Part shown: positions 12,277 through 23,800 of the stretch, piece by piece
Position numbering within the stretch: the stretch's first letter is position 1
How the letters are laid out: every line of letters starts with the position of its first letter
Assembly (NCBI GenBank): GCA_037976565.1
Contig: CP137686.1
Span: 3,638,019 to 3,702,018, forward strand
Direction of reading: 5' to 3'
Source of the DNA: Mesocentrotus franciscanus
Lineage: Eukaryota; Echinodermata; Echinoidea; Camarodonta; Strongylocentrotidae
Length of the DNA stretch: 64,000 bases
Program-made: the position numbers and the translations under genes
The notes under the pieces: generated by a model
What the model saw: the letters and a program-made list of their open reading frames with translations, nothing else
The model's database searches: none
Told to the model about the DNA's origin: nothing

Positions 12277-14097
12277 CCCAGGGCGAAAAACCAGTTGAAA
12301 CCAGTAGGCAACTGGTCAACTGGTACCAGTTCAAACCAGTAGTCAACTGGTACCAGTTCAAACCAGTACATTCAACTGGTATTTAATATGGAAATTGAGA
12401 CAACGCTATCTGAGACCAGTTGACAAACCAGTTGAAAAACCAGTAGATTTACCAGTTGATATACCAGTTGATATTTCCAGTTGATTTACCAGTTGAAAAC
12501 CAGTAGATTTACCAGTTGATATACCAGTTGATATTTCCAGTTGATTTACCAGATGAGACCAGTAATTAAATCAACAGATATTGTGATAATCAATAATCAA
12601 TATTGGCATCTGGCCACCAACAGGACCATAATATATAATCTCTTGCAATTACCCCATCACAGAGATCATTTGAGGTCGATTACAGATAAGTCTTATTCCA
12701 TTATAGAAATTTGGAGCTCGTACATAGATATATACAAAATTATACATTTTGTTTCCTGGTTAGTAATTACATGTATCAATATACCTATTTTTACGTCTTA
12801 AATTAGATGAAAAACATGATCAAACATATATAATATATTTGTCAATGATTGACTTAGAAAATAACAATCACAAAATTGATGTGCATTGTCACATTTGCTT
12901 GATAGATCATGATAATTATATTTTCTGTGAAAATATGCAAATTAATCATGAATATGCACAAGATACAATGAACTGGTTTTTGAACTGGTGAAGCAACTGG
13001 TATTCTACTGGTCAACTGGTAAATCAACTGGTAATCATCTACTGGTTTTCAACTGGTAAATCAACTGGTATATCATCTAACAGTTTCAACTGGTAAATCA
13101 ACTGGTAATCACTAATGGTTTTCAACTGGTAATCATCTACTGGTTTTCAACTGGTAAATCAACTGGTAAATCAACTGGTAATATCAACTGGTCTCAGATG
13201 TCAACTGGTATTTCTACTGGTTTTCAACTGGTAAATCAACTGGTAATCATCTACTGGTTTTCAGCTGGTAAATCAACTGGTAAATCAACTGGTAATATCA
13301 ACTGGTCTCAGATGTCAACTGGTATTTCTACTGGTTTTCAACTGGTAATCATCTACTGGTAAATCAACTGGTAATATCAACTGGTGTCAGTTGTCAACTG
13401 GTATATCTACTGGTTTTCAACTGGTAAATCAACTGGTAATATCAACTGGTGTCAGTTGTCAACTGGTATATCTACTGGTTTTCAACTGGTAAATCAAATG
13501 GTAATATCAACTGGTGTCAGTTGTCAACTGGTATATCTACTGGTTTTCAACTGGTAAATCAACTGGTAATATCAACTGGTGTCAGTTGTCAACTGGTATA
13601 TCTACTGGTTTTCAACTGGTAAATCAACTGGTAATATCAACTGGTGTCAGTTGTCAACTGGTATATCTACTGGTTTTCAACTGGTAAATCAACTGGTAAT
13701 CATCAACTGGTAAATCAACTGGTAATATCAACTGGTCTCAGATGTCAACTGGTATATCTACTGGTTTTCAACTGGTAAATCAACTGGTAATCATCAACTG
13801 GTAAATCAACTGGTAATATCAACTGGTCTCAGATGTCAACTGGTATTTCTACTGGTTTTCAACTGGTAAATCAAATGGTAATCATCTACTGGTTTTCAAC
13901 TGGTAAATCAACTGGTAAATCAACTGGTAATATCAACTGGTCTCAGATGTCAACTGGTATTTCTACTGGTTTCCAAATTGTATCAACTGGTATTAACTGG
14001 TACCAGTTGAGACCAGTTGAGACCAGTTCAAACCAGTAGATACCAGTTGGAAATCCTTACTGGTTTCAACTGGTATCAACTGGAATTTCGACCTGGG
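12277..14097. mobile_element. Foldback-type element made of ACTGGT/ACCAGT repeats
   Basis: The ends CCCAGGGCGAAAAACCAGTT (12277) and, inverted, CCCAGGTCGAAATTCCAGTT (14097) form an imperfect TIR of about 29 bases. The left arm (12290-12555) carries mostly ACCAGTT units; the right arm (12968-14010) carries mostly AACTGGT units; both ends contain both orientations. A non-repetitive AT-rich core lies at about 12560-12965. The whole can fold on itself. No clear target duplication and no transposase. I treat it as a non-autonomous foldback transposon with expanded subterminal repeats. Confidence 0.75.
12968..14010 (+). repeat. AACTGGT minisatellite with 65-bp higher-order period
   Basis: The basic unit is about 8-14 bases ending in AACTGGT (for example ttttcaactggtaaatc). 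Between 13386 and 13646 the phrase gtcagttgtc recurs at 13386, 13451, 13516, 13581 and 13646, exactly 65 bases apart, so a higher-order unit has been amplified recently. Its apparent 68-codon open frame is only a translated repeat. Confidence 0.9.
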
Positions 14098-15834
14098 CTC
14101 AATTTCCAAATTTGTGCCCTGATCATCTCCACTTTAAACCATGTCGCCCAATCCCAATATTATTTTATTTTGAGGGAAAATATATTTTAAAAAAAGAACC
14201 GATATATGGAAATCAGTTTTGTAAACGTGAATGAATAAAACTACAAATAAGTAACATATAAACATATTAAATCCTCTTATGTAATTGTATAGTTTACTAT
14301 TCGCCAGCGATTAAATAAATAATTTAGCAAAGCCATTGTGCCACCTGAAAATGGGCCTATACGCTTTATCATGACCATCCTTATAATGGTGCAGTATGAG
14401 ACCAGCCAAAGGTAGCATCGCCATCATGGGGAAGGGGGGTGGCCGGATCGAGGGAGGCTAATATACTGCATGGTCTTACTCAGAAAATAATATGCGAATT
14501 TAAGGCTACTGATTAGGTAGTCCAGAATCTGGCCAATCTCCACCACCTCGATCCCCCCTTCTTGCTGCAAGCCGAAGATGACGTGATTCCCGAATTCCTA
14601 CGCCCGGCGAAACAAAAATCTATTTAGGCTGTGCGTATAATAGTTCGTTGATAACGCCACCTTCGGTGGTCTGAAGCGAGTGTAGGGAATAAAGATACAA
14701 ATTAATGATTAGAAGAACCTGCCAGATTCTAGACTAAACTGATTAGGTTGAGAAACGGAAGGGGCCGTCCTATTGTCTTTTCCCCCCTCGCCTTGTTTCC
14801 CTTCACCCTTTCCCGATTCTCTCTTTATCCTTTTCTTCAACCCTTTTAAAACAGTCGCAAAGATTTTCGAGAAATCATGTTGAGGGCATTTCAGTAACAT
14901 GTTGGATATCCCATAGAAATCATGACGTATTCGTTATTTTAAATGTTCACAAATTTCAGAAGATAATGTACAGGTCTATTGAAATAGATTTTTCGAAAGT
15001 CTTTGCGATTGTTTTTTTTTCCGCCATTCAATAGGCCAGTTTCGTGGTGTAATCAAATTTAATGCATAATTATGTCTTTATGAAGTGTCTATAGTAACAA
15101 ATCATTTCCTTCACCTGTTACGAATAATGTTTTTTCAATAAATGCATACATTACCTGTTGTTTAGTATAGTGTAGGCCATAATATTTGTCCAACCTAGCA
15201 ACACATAATGTATGAAATTAGCATTCTGACAATATTGAGTAAAAACTTAAAAGGATATAAAACAGGTGAAAGTAATATAGCTCGTCGCTAGGTAAAGCAT
15301 TTATAAATCTTAATACATTTTGAAAATCGTCTATTGGGGGCACCCCCTTGCCCTTGACGTCTTTCCATTCCAAACAAGGAAGGTCGGATAGACTATCGTA
15401 AACTTTCCAAAATGAAGCGAGGGATTAGCGAGTTAGGCGTGGATCCTGAACCAATATTATCGTAAATAGTTATCATAATTAGAAATAGACTCCTGCTTAA
15501 GATAATCATCGTTAGGCATTATATCAATTCATTTGTTTAGGAAGAAGAATAACAAGATTGGGTGGACCGGTGGGGGCGCAGTGCCAAAAACGGCTGTCCT
15601 GTGAAGCTGTCACAGTCATGCGACATTTATTTACTGACACCCCCTCACCTAGGCTGCATGGAGTGATCTATTTTTTTTTACCGAAAGTCTGTGAGACATC
15701 AGTGTCATGATTGTGTCGATAGGGGCAATGTTTGGGGCTTTATCGCGTAAATATGACGGGGGCGGTGTTCAGAAACTTGTTTTTTTTAATCTCTTTATAT
15801 AGGCCTACAGTTGTATCTTTGCTGTTAAGATAAA
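14098..15834. other. Intergenic with one dispersed repeat fragment
   Basis: About 14530-14615 (atctccaccacc..., ctgctgcaagccgaagatg..., cgcccggcgaaa) matches, inverted, about 44700-44790. Otherwise no signal. Confidence 0.5.
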
Positions 15835-17800
15835 GTTGGTATTCTGAAAATTGTTGTAACTTTTGTCTTAACTATTATTGTATCTTTTCTGTCATCTCCT
15901 TGCCTTTGCCTGCGCTCAAACTTTTGTGCGCATGGGCGTAAAGTTATTAGAAAGGCTCTTAATCCTCATTTGCATAAGCGCATGGAAGATAATATGACAA
16001 GATAATTTGTATTCTGAAAATTGTTGTATCTTTTATTTTATCTTATCTTGCATGGTATTTAAAGCAATATTTACAATAGGTAGGGGATGTTGTATCTTTC
16101 GCGGTGATATAATTATAATGATTCGTACCAATAGACCAGTTAGAACTTAAAAGAAGATTGTGTGTCACCGAAGACATCACAGAAGAGAACTTTATAAGAA
16201 ATTACAGGTTAGGATATGACGATTTTAATGCTCTCTGCGATGTTTCTTTTTTGCTTGTTGCCATCTATCATTACGGTGGACCTTATCAGGGGCGGCGATT
16301 TCTTTTCATGACCAGGGAGGGGGACGAAAAGCGAGGGACCAGTGGCGTAATGAGCAAAAACGTTTGGGGGCAGAAGAAAAAAATCTGCATCACCACCACT
16401 CGTATATGTTACATGCATGCCCCGCGGAACGTTTTTCAAAGTGGGGGGGGGGGGATAAAGTAGTAACGATCAGGTAGAGGGTAGCGAGCGAAGCGAGTGG
16501 AGCGTAAATTTGCGAGGGTTCAAGGGGGAAAGCACCGGCGGAGATCAAGGGGTGGAGCCCCCGGAAGCCCAGGATTTGTAGGCATTTAATTACGGTCAGA
16601 TGAGCATATTTTGACACCAGTATTTGTGACACTGGCAGGTCACTAATTGGCGTGGGGTCCAGGGGGCGGAGCCCCTAAAGCTCAGAGGTTTAAGGCATTA
16701 TTACGGTCAGATGAGCATCAAGGGGCCCGCCTTAGAGCCCTTGGTGGGGTCCAGGGCGCAGAGCCCCCGGAAGCTCAGGGGTTTTAGGCATTTATTTACC
16801 GTCAGATGAGCATCCAGGGGCCCGCCTTAGGGCCCCTGGTGGGGTCCAGGGGGCGAAGCCCCCGCAAGCTCAGGGGTTTTAGGTATTTAATTACAGTCAG
16901 ATGAGCATATTTTGAAACCTCATTTGTGACACTGGCAGGTCGCTATTCTTTCTTTCTTTCTCAGTCTAGTTTCTCTTCAACATACTTTTCAAAAAAGTGA
17001 GGGGCCGGGTGGGGTGGGGGTTCAAGCCCCTGAGCCCCCGATCCGCGGGCCCTGACATGTAGGCTTCTAAATAAGCATATATTTTGCCTGACTGTAAATT
17101 AGGGAATTTGTCATTTTCCAATAAACGCATAAAAAGTATAATTTACAAAAAAGTGAGAAAAAATCCCGGAAAATCATGTAATTTCAGCAAACACTGCACT
17201 CTTGGGCCCTCCAGAGCCTAAAAGGTGATATACTTAAATATGAGTTTTGTTTTACTACACATAACTTGTTACAAATCAAGAAGAGGGTTTTTTTTTTTTT
17301 AATTTGCACTTTTTCAAATTTTCCGGGGGGCGATCCCCCCTAAACAAAATTGAGGGGGGACGTGTCCCCCCCCCGGGATCGCCGCCCATGGACCTTATCC
17401 ACTACAGTAAGTGAAAGCGCGCGTGACTTGTCCGGCCTTCATGATAATATGCTACAGCGCATACAATATATAATTTATGATGACGAGTAATAAACGCTCA
17501 ATTAACCAATTACGCCCAAAATTAGTATGCGCGGAGCGCATCTTCAGATATGGCATAAAGTACTCCTATAGGTTAACTTACTTTTCATGCTAATGTAAAA
17601 TAGATCTTGATTGGTAGGGTCCGCAAAAATGGGCGTGTCAAAGATAAGATAGAGGCGGCCCTTCTTTGGTTCAATATAGGGCTAAGATAGTATTCAGAAT
17701 ATCAACTTACAACAATGTTAGCTCCCTACTATATGTCCGGAAGATACAAGAAAAGATAAAACAAAACTTACAACAATTTTTACTGGTTACTGGTAAAATT
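15835..17800. mobile_element. Possible decayed DNA element with inverted termini
   Basis: attctgaaaattgttgtaac at 15841 (with a second copy at 16011) is matched in inverse orientation at about 17690-17800 (ttcagaatatcaacttacaa, aaaacttacaacaattttta). The enclosed 16158-16260 frame reads EENFIRNYRLGYDDFNALCD, which vaguely resembles transposase N-termini, but it is too short to call. Much of the interior is the tandem repeat at 16520-16940. Confidence 0.4.
16520..16945. repeat. Tandem repeat, about 90-110 bp units, GC-rich
   Basis: About four units containing ggggtccagggggcggagcc and ttacggtcagatgagcat. The last bases of each unit recur at about 16605, 16715, 16815 and 16910. Units are GC-rich in an AT-rich setting. 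Confidence 0.75.
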
Positions 17801-19679
17801 TTATAAATTAGCGGTAAGAAGGATAAAGTAGTGAAACAAAAAGTATAATTACGTGACAAAAAAACAGTTGTCCTTTATTTTATATTTTCATATAAAAATT
17901 AAAAAAGAAACTATGGCAAGAATAGTCAATTCTGACAAATTTCCAAATAAAACCAAAAAAGAAGAAACAAAAACAGATTAATAAACACTGTAACTATTAA
18001 TACTCGAGGGGGCGGCGCGGCGTACCAACCAAGCGAGGAAATTCAGTTTTATTTTAAAATGCTGAAAATTACATTTTAGAGAATTTTAAATGGTTTAATA
18101 CGTTTCTTAGACATCGTTGTAATGAAAATAATAACATTCAACCGTCTTTCTTATCTTTTCAGGGGGAGCCCTTTTGCAAATGATTGTGTGCATCTCCCCC
18201 CACTTCCAGCGCCTTTGTTGGGAGCTGATGCCTCTTTCTCGAATATGAATTTTATAGAGGTGTCGTGGACTATAGTTGATACTTTTTACGACGGTGGATC
18301 TCATGGTTCGTGGTTTGGTAAGACATTAATCCACATTTGCCACTCTCCACCAAGGTGTTGAATGGGCATCGGTAGAAAGGAATTCCGTGAATGCTGTGAG
18401 CACCGAAAACGGTAGCCTATAGCAGAGCCCGGATAATGTTGGAGCGCATTGAGCACCTTGCGAGGTGGATAATAGTGGGCTATAACTATATCCAATATTA
18501 TAATATTTCCAATTCCTAAGCGTTGTGGCCGAGCGAAGCGAGCGAGCCAAGGTATCAGGTTGATTAATTGTTATCGTTATACACTATAGACAAAAATTAC
18601 ATATTTTTGCATCTCGCAGCTCGAATATGAGTGTTTTTTCTTCGGACATTTCGCTGCCCGAATGGCCATACATAGCGCGATCGAGACCGACAGCCCTCAA
18701 GGCCGACAATAACGGTCTCGTGAGCCTTCTGACAATTTTTGAGGGTTCAAGTTCAACAGATGGAAATTGACGGTCTCCTGGACTATCGGTCCGCTGGGAT
18801 GTCCCAGTATTTTATTATCTTCTTTTTTAGGGTAGGGGGGAGGGGGAAGAGAAACTTGCGTGAAGCAAAATAGTTGTACCTGATCAAGCTTTCTTAAAAT
18901 TTTGAATCGTTTTTTTATATTTTTTAAAAACTTGATTGGGGACCTGATTTGGAACCCTTTTTTAAAATTCTGCTTGTCAGAATTTCGGGGAGGGGAGATT
19001 GGACCCTCTTTTTAAATATCCCAAAGCCGCCTCTGAGTGGTATAGTGCGGGGGCTGCAAAATCTGTTTATACTTCCATTGTCTCTAAAAAAATTGTGTTT
19101 ATATAGATACCTTCAGCGAGGATAGTTTTAAGATCATAGAGAGAATAACCAAATTACTCATGCCCATGGTGTTAATGTCGGGAGCCGGTCTACAATCTAG
19201 GAAAGGCGACCATTTTCATCATTTAATAAATTACAATTTCAAAAACTATAGTTGGCACAGAACATACAAGAAAATATTTGTTAAGGAGAACTCCGAGCCA
19301 CTTTTCAATTAAAAAAGAAAAGGTACATGAAAATAAACCTTTGCCGGGAGAAACTTAATGGCTTAAAAGTTAAAGGATATTTCATGAGGAAGGGGGCAAT
19401 TTGCACTCCAGAGGGGAATGGTAACCTTATTTCCATTCTAAAGGATTTGGGAAAATATAAAAGACAAGTGAAAGGCCCCTCCGTGGTTCTCGTTTGCAAT
19501 TTGTCCATTCTACCTAATTATATATACATTATATTGACATTATTTGGTGTACTTTGTGATAAAACATGGCATGATGATGGAGCACATGAACCCCCAAAAA
19601 AAATTATCCCCTATAATATGTCATGTCTACGACAAGTGGCAAAGCGTACGTCCACCCCTTGGCATGGGGAGCTTGATGA
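17801..19679. other. Intergenic around a SINE
   Basis: No coding signal. A 135-codon open frame at 19327-19734 runs into the minisatellite below and has no recognisable domain. Near 18690-18800, gaccgacaataacggtctcg-like inverted motifs resemble about 26020-26060. Confidence 0.5.
18290..18515 (+). mobile_element. tRNA-derived SINE, damaged head
   Basis: Shows atggttcgtggtttggtaag, acatttgccactctccacca, accgaaaacggtagcctat and ends ctatatccaatattataata, as the complete copy at 33441-33717 does. About 35 bases between the tRNA-like head and the body are missing. Confidence 0.7.
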
Positions 19680-19955
19680 TCACTATAATTTGATAATAGG
19701 AAAATTACCCCCTAGACAATTAGCAGGCCCCTAGACAATTTAGACACCCGTCCTCATAGACCCTCCCAGGACGTCGATCAATTACATGTACCCCAAACAT
19801 CAAACTCTGGCTACGGCCCTGACAATTAGATACCGGGCCTAGGACAATTACCCTTTTACCCCATGACAATTACCCCAAGAAAGTTACTCCAGGACAATTA
19901 TCCCTAGGACAATTACCTAAAGGACAATTATACCAAAGGACAGTTACCAGGAACC
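19680..19955 (+). repeat. Minisatellite of (c)ctaggacaattacc units
   Basis: At least ten imperfect copies of a 15-22 base unit built on GACAATTACC. Related in sequence to the palindromic array at 56662-57130. Confidence 0.8.
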
Positions 19956-20498
19956 CCCGCCCCCGAGTCCATGCAGGGTTGTCTGATGATGACGCTATAT
20001 GCACCAACATGGAGAGCAATTAGGACCAATCCACGTATCGTTTCTCTTCTCTATGTTTTTTCTCTTTCTCACTTTTGATTAATAACCTATTATACAAGTA
20101 CTAAGTAGGCCTACTACTTTTCTCCTCCCCCCTCCTCCGCGATCCGGCATTTATATTCTACGGGGATATAGGAGAGGCCGAGGGAAACCTCAAAGTGGAG
20201 CACCCCTCCCCCTCATCCCGGTAACTATGTCAATGTGTATTATCTCCCAAACTGCATGTGTACATTGCCGAGAAGAGAGGTGAACAAAAATACTTTAAAA
20301 ATTAAAACACAGCTAGGCCATGTCCTATTTTTTTCTGCAAAAGCCTTGCATGGGTGTTTATGATAATGTCTACATCTTCTCGCTCAAAACGTCGTAGTAA
20401 ACTGTACCGGGATATTTTTAGCAACATCTTTTATTATGGTAATCATATGCAAACTAGAGAGCTTGTTGTTGGCCAACCAGCGAATGAAGGCTATGTTG

Positions 20499-20600
20499 TC
20501 ACGTGACTTAGATATGTGGCTGCGATTTTCCAGTGCATTTTTTTTTTTGCGCGATGATTTCGCTGCTGCTGAAATTCGGCAGCTCTCGCGAGGCTGCCTG
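20499..20600 (+). promoter_or_regulatory. Probable INTS6 core promoter motifs
   Basis: CACGTGAC (E-box for USF/TFE-type factors) lies at 20500-20507 and the palindromic TCTCGCGAG at 20584-20592. Both are known motifs of CpG-type housekeeping promoters in animals. They lie 200 and 110 bases before the INTS6 ATG in a locally CG-richer stretch. An 80-codon open frame (20436-20678) overlaps both motifs and stops 20 bases before the ATG; it is probably chance, or an uORF if transcription starts upstream. Confidence 0.5.
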
Positions 20601-20698
20601 AAAAAGAGGAAGGGGCTTGGAACTCTTGATTTGGGCCTTGAAGGCCATATTTCGACTCAGTTTTGGCATGAGAGATAGATAAAATAATTGGAAACAAG

Positions 20699-20809
20699 AT
20701 GCCGGTGCTAGTTTTTCTAATAGATACCAGTGCTTCGATGAATCAGCGGACACATTTGGGCACATCACTCTTGGATATAGCGAAAGGAGCCGTCGAGACG
20801 TTCATGAAG
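20699..20809 (+). CDS. INTS6: INTS6 exon 1 (residues 1-37)
   Basis: Encodes the first beta strand of the VWA fold and the metal-ion-dependent adhesion site motif (D9, S11, S13) followed by [20 protein letters not shown]. Ends in phase 0 at the donor gtattg. The ATG context is acaagATGc, and no in-frame upstream ATG is needed. Confidence 0.97.
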
Positions 20810-23800
20810 GTATTGGAAGCAGCAATGCATGTTGGGTGATCGATTAAATTTCTACAAAGTTCAGACTAATTTTTCTTGTTATTAAAACCAGTTATGCACA
20901 TTATTTTGTGATGTTGTTGGATGATTCGGTCATGTTAAGTTTAAATTTTTTGTAAAGTTACTATTATTGTTGATGACGCTCATTTTGTGAGATTTCTTTT
21001 GTTTTGCTCTGTAGCTTCGCCTTCGAGACCAAGCCAGCCGCACTGATCGCTACATGTTGGTGACGTGCGACGAGTCACCGGCAACAATAAAGGTCTGAAG
21101 AGATCCTTGATTTCTCTCATATGTCATATATTTTAGTCATTAATAGGCCAAATCATGATTCCTTGACACTTTCTCCACGAAAATATTTTGATAATATGTC
21201 GTGATGTGTGCTAGATTCGCAAAATATTGCGTCAAACATAGAGCCAGATATACTTCCTACTTGCAGTCATCCATCTTGTTTCAGACTGAATTGTGGCAAC
21301 AAAATCGATCCTCGATAGGTCACATGAATATTCATTAGCTGAAGTTAGCAGCTAGCAGCTGGCATGGCGCATGCTGACACTTGTTGATTTCATGCAACTA
21401 AACTGCCTACTTGTACAACAAAACTTCTAATGAATTTGATTTTTTTATTGGAAAATGGGCTGTATGAATATGCATGTATAATCTCTGATAAATTGAAATA
21501 TTTAGTATGAATGAGTAAAACAGTTTGATAAAAATTTTATTATCAAATTCAGTCAAGTTTATCTTTTCTTCCCGTGCAACTTGTAATTTTGATCTTTTCA
21601 ACTTATTTTTTATTGGTAATCGTCTGGTGATATTAAAGAACGAGCTAGTGCCAGTGATGCCTATTTTCTTGATTACATGTAATGAAAATCACTTGTATAT
21701 CTATATGAATTTCTCAGGCAGTGCGGAACCAGCTCCCCCGGGAATCTCTATATGTCTTTAAAAAACAAAAAAACAGGCCCTCCCCCTTCTACTTATGTTG
21801 TACGCCACCTACTTGTGCGACAATTGCTCTGCACCAATTTCTTACAATTACAAAATTCTTAACTTCAACCCTAGGACTGGCCAACATTATATTTAACCCC
21901 AACCCTAAACCTAACCTTAAACTCAATTGCAACCCTAATCCTAACCTTATACCTTTGATGAAATAGTAGTTGTAGCGACATGCACTGGAGAAAATGTCGG
22001 ATCACACCTGCTCTACTGCTCATGCACTTGGTACATGAATACAAGAAGGGTTTTTAGTAAAAATATTCGAGATTAATTACAAAGTGTAATTTCCATGAAT
22101 GTATAATTAAAATCTAATTTTCTGATTATCATTTATCATTTTTTTAAAACTCAACATTTAATTTCATGCTTTAGGCTGGCTGGAAGGAGAATCCAGCTGT
22201 CTTCATGAGTGAGCTCAAGAACCTTCAGGCCACGGGTCTCACGACCTTGGGTCATGCCCTCAAGATGACCTTTGACCTCTTGAATGTCAACCGCCTGTAC
22301 TCTGGCATTGACAACTATGGGCAGGTAAGTTTAGGAGGGTTGAATTTAAAACTTTGCCTGATGGCCAAGTTAGTGAAAAGTATGTTGATTTTTCATATAA
22401 CAAATTGAAATTGTACTTATTTTTCATAATTCCTTTTTTATACTCTTTATTTTATAGGATTGTTGGCATATTTGAATTTTTCACCATTACCTGAACTATT
22501 ATTTAATTGTTTCATTATCAGGAATTTTTATTAGACATTTTTATTTGCATATGAACAGGCTACTGATTAACAAATGATCAAGTTCGAGCCAAAGTTTTTG
22601 TAGAAAGAGAGAAGTTAGAGATTTCCACAACATAGTTGAATATTGTATTTTAATATTTGATTATATCTTTTTTAGGGTCGGAATCCCTTCTATCTGGAAC
22701 CAGCAATTGTCATAGCGATCACTGACGGGCATAAACTTTCGAGCAATGGTGGTGTTCAAGAAGAGGTAAACTTTTCCAATTGAAATTTCAATCAAAAGAG
22801 AATAGTGTTTGGATCTCAATGTCAATTTCTCCTATTGTATGTTTTCAGTTTACAATTGACCGCAAGAAAGTTAGATGTGTGTATCACATTTTTGATGTAG
22901 ACATGCCCTTTCCTTCCCCATCCTATGCCCCTTCCCCGAATTTTGTACAGTATGTAGTCTTCTGGGGGGTGTTTCACAAAGACTAAGATCGACTTTAAGT
23001 TGGACTTAAGTATAACAGGCCGTTCATGCCACTGTTTGCTCTTACCATTTACTGGCATTTGTCTTTCAAGGGACGTACAAATCGTGGACTCAAATCTACA
23101 GAGTTTACATTTTTTGATAGTTCATTATTGAAGGAAAAATATTATCTAAAGAGTATAATTTAGAGACCAATGGTGATAGCAACCAATGGCATGAATGGCC
23201 TGCCATACTTAAGTCCAACTTAAAGTCGATCTTAGTCTTTGTGAAACACCCCCCAGGTGTGGTTACTTCGAGTGCATCATGAATTATGGAAAGAGCTGTA
23301 CACTTGACCCAAAGCTCTTCAGTTTCCATGTGCAGAAGGCCATAATTTCGCTGATACCAGACTTAGTGAAAATACCATTAATGGGTGTACAATTCTGCAC
23401 ACAGCAAACCCGTAGGCCTATCAAGAAATACCCCCAGTCGCTCGGAGAGTCTGCAGGTTATGCACAGTTCACACCGACGCCGAATTGATGGCGAATTAAA
23501 TCGGCGAGCTAAGCGGCGGCAAAGCGTAACAAAGCTTAATTAAAGCGTAAAGACCGTAATAGAGCGTGAGAAAGCTTTGAGCAATTCGGGACATTCGGCA
23601 AGAGCGCCAAAAAATTTTAAACTGTTTAAAAATTTGAGGCGATCTGTCACGAATTGCGTAAAGCGGGAGAGCGTATTAAAGCTTAACAAAGCGTCACAAA
23701 GCTTTTCAAAGTTTTGCTCAAAGCGTAGGAAAGCTTAACAGAGTTTAACAGAGCTTGGTTCAAAGCGGTGACCCCACTTTGTACGCTCTGTCACCAATTG

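Noticed and set aside
12968..14010. Regularly spaced repeats resembling a CRISPR array
   Set aside because: The units are short, variable and themselves repetitive with no unique spacers; the window is a eukaryotic genome and the structure is a minisatellite.
16158..16463. 101-codon frame with EENFIRNYRLGYDDFNALCD
   Set aside because: Faintly transposase-like at its start but too short, and it runs into low-complexity G tracts; not called as a gene.
19327..19734. 135-codon frame before the GACAATTACC minisatellite
   Set aside because: No domain, and its end is repeat sequence.
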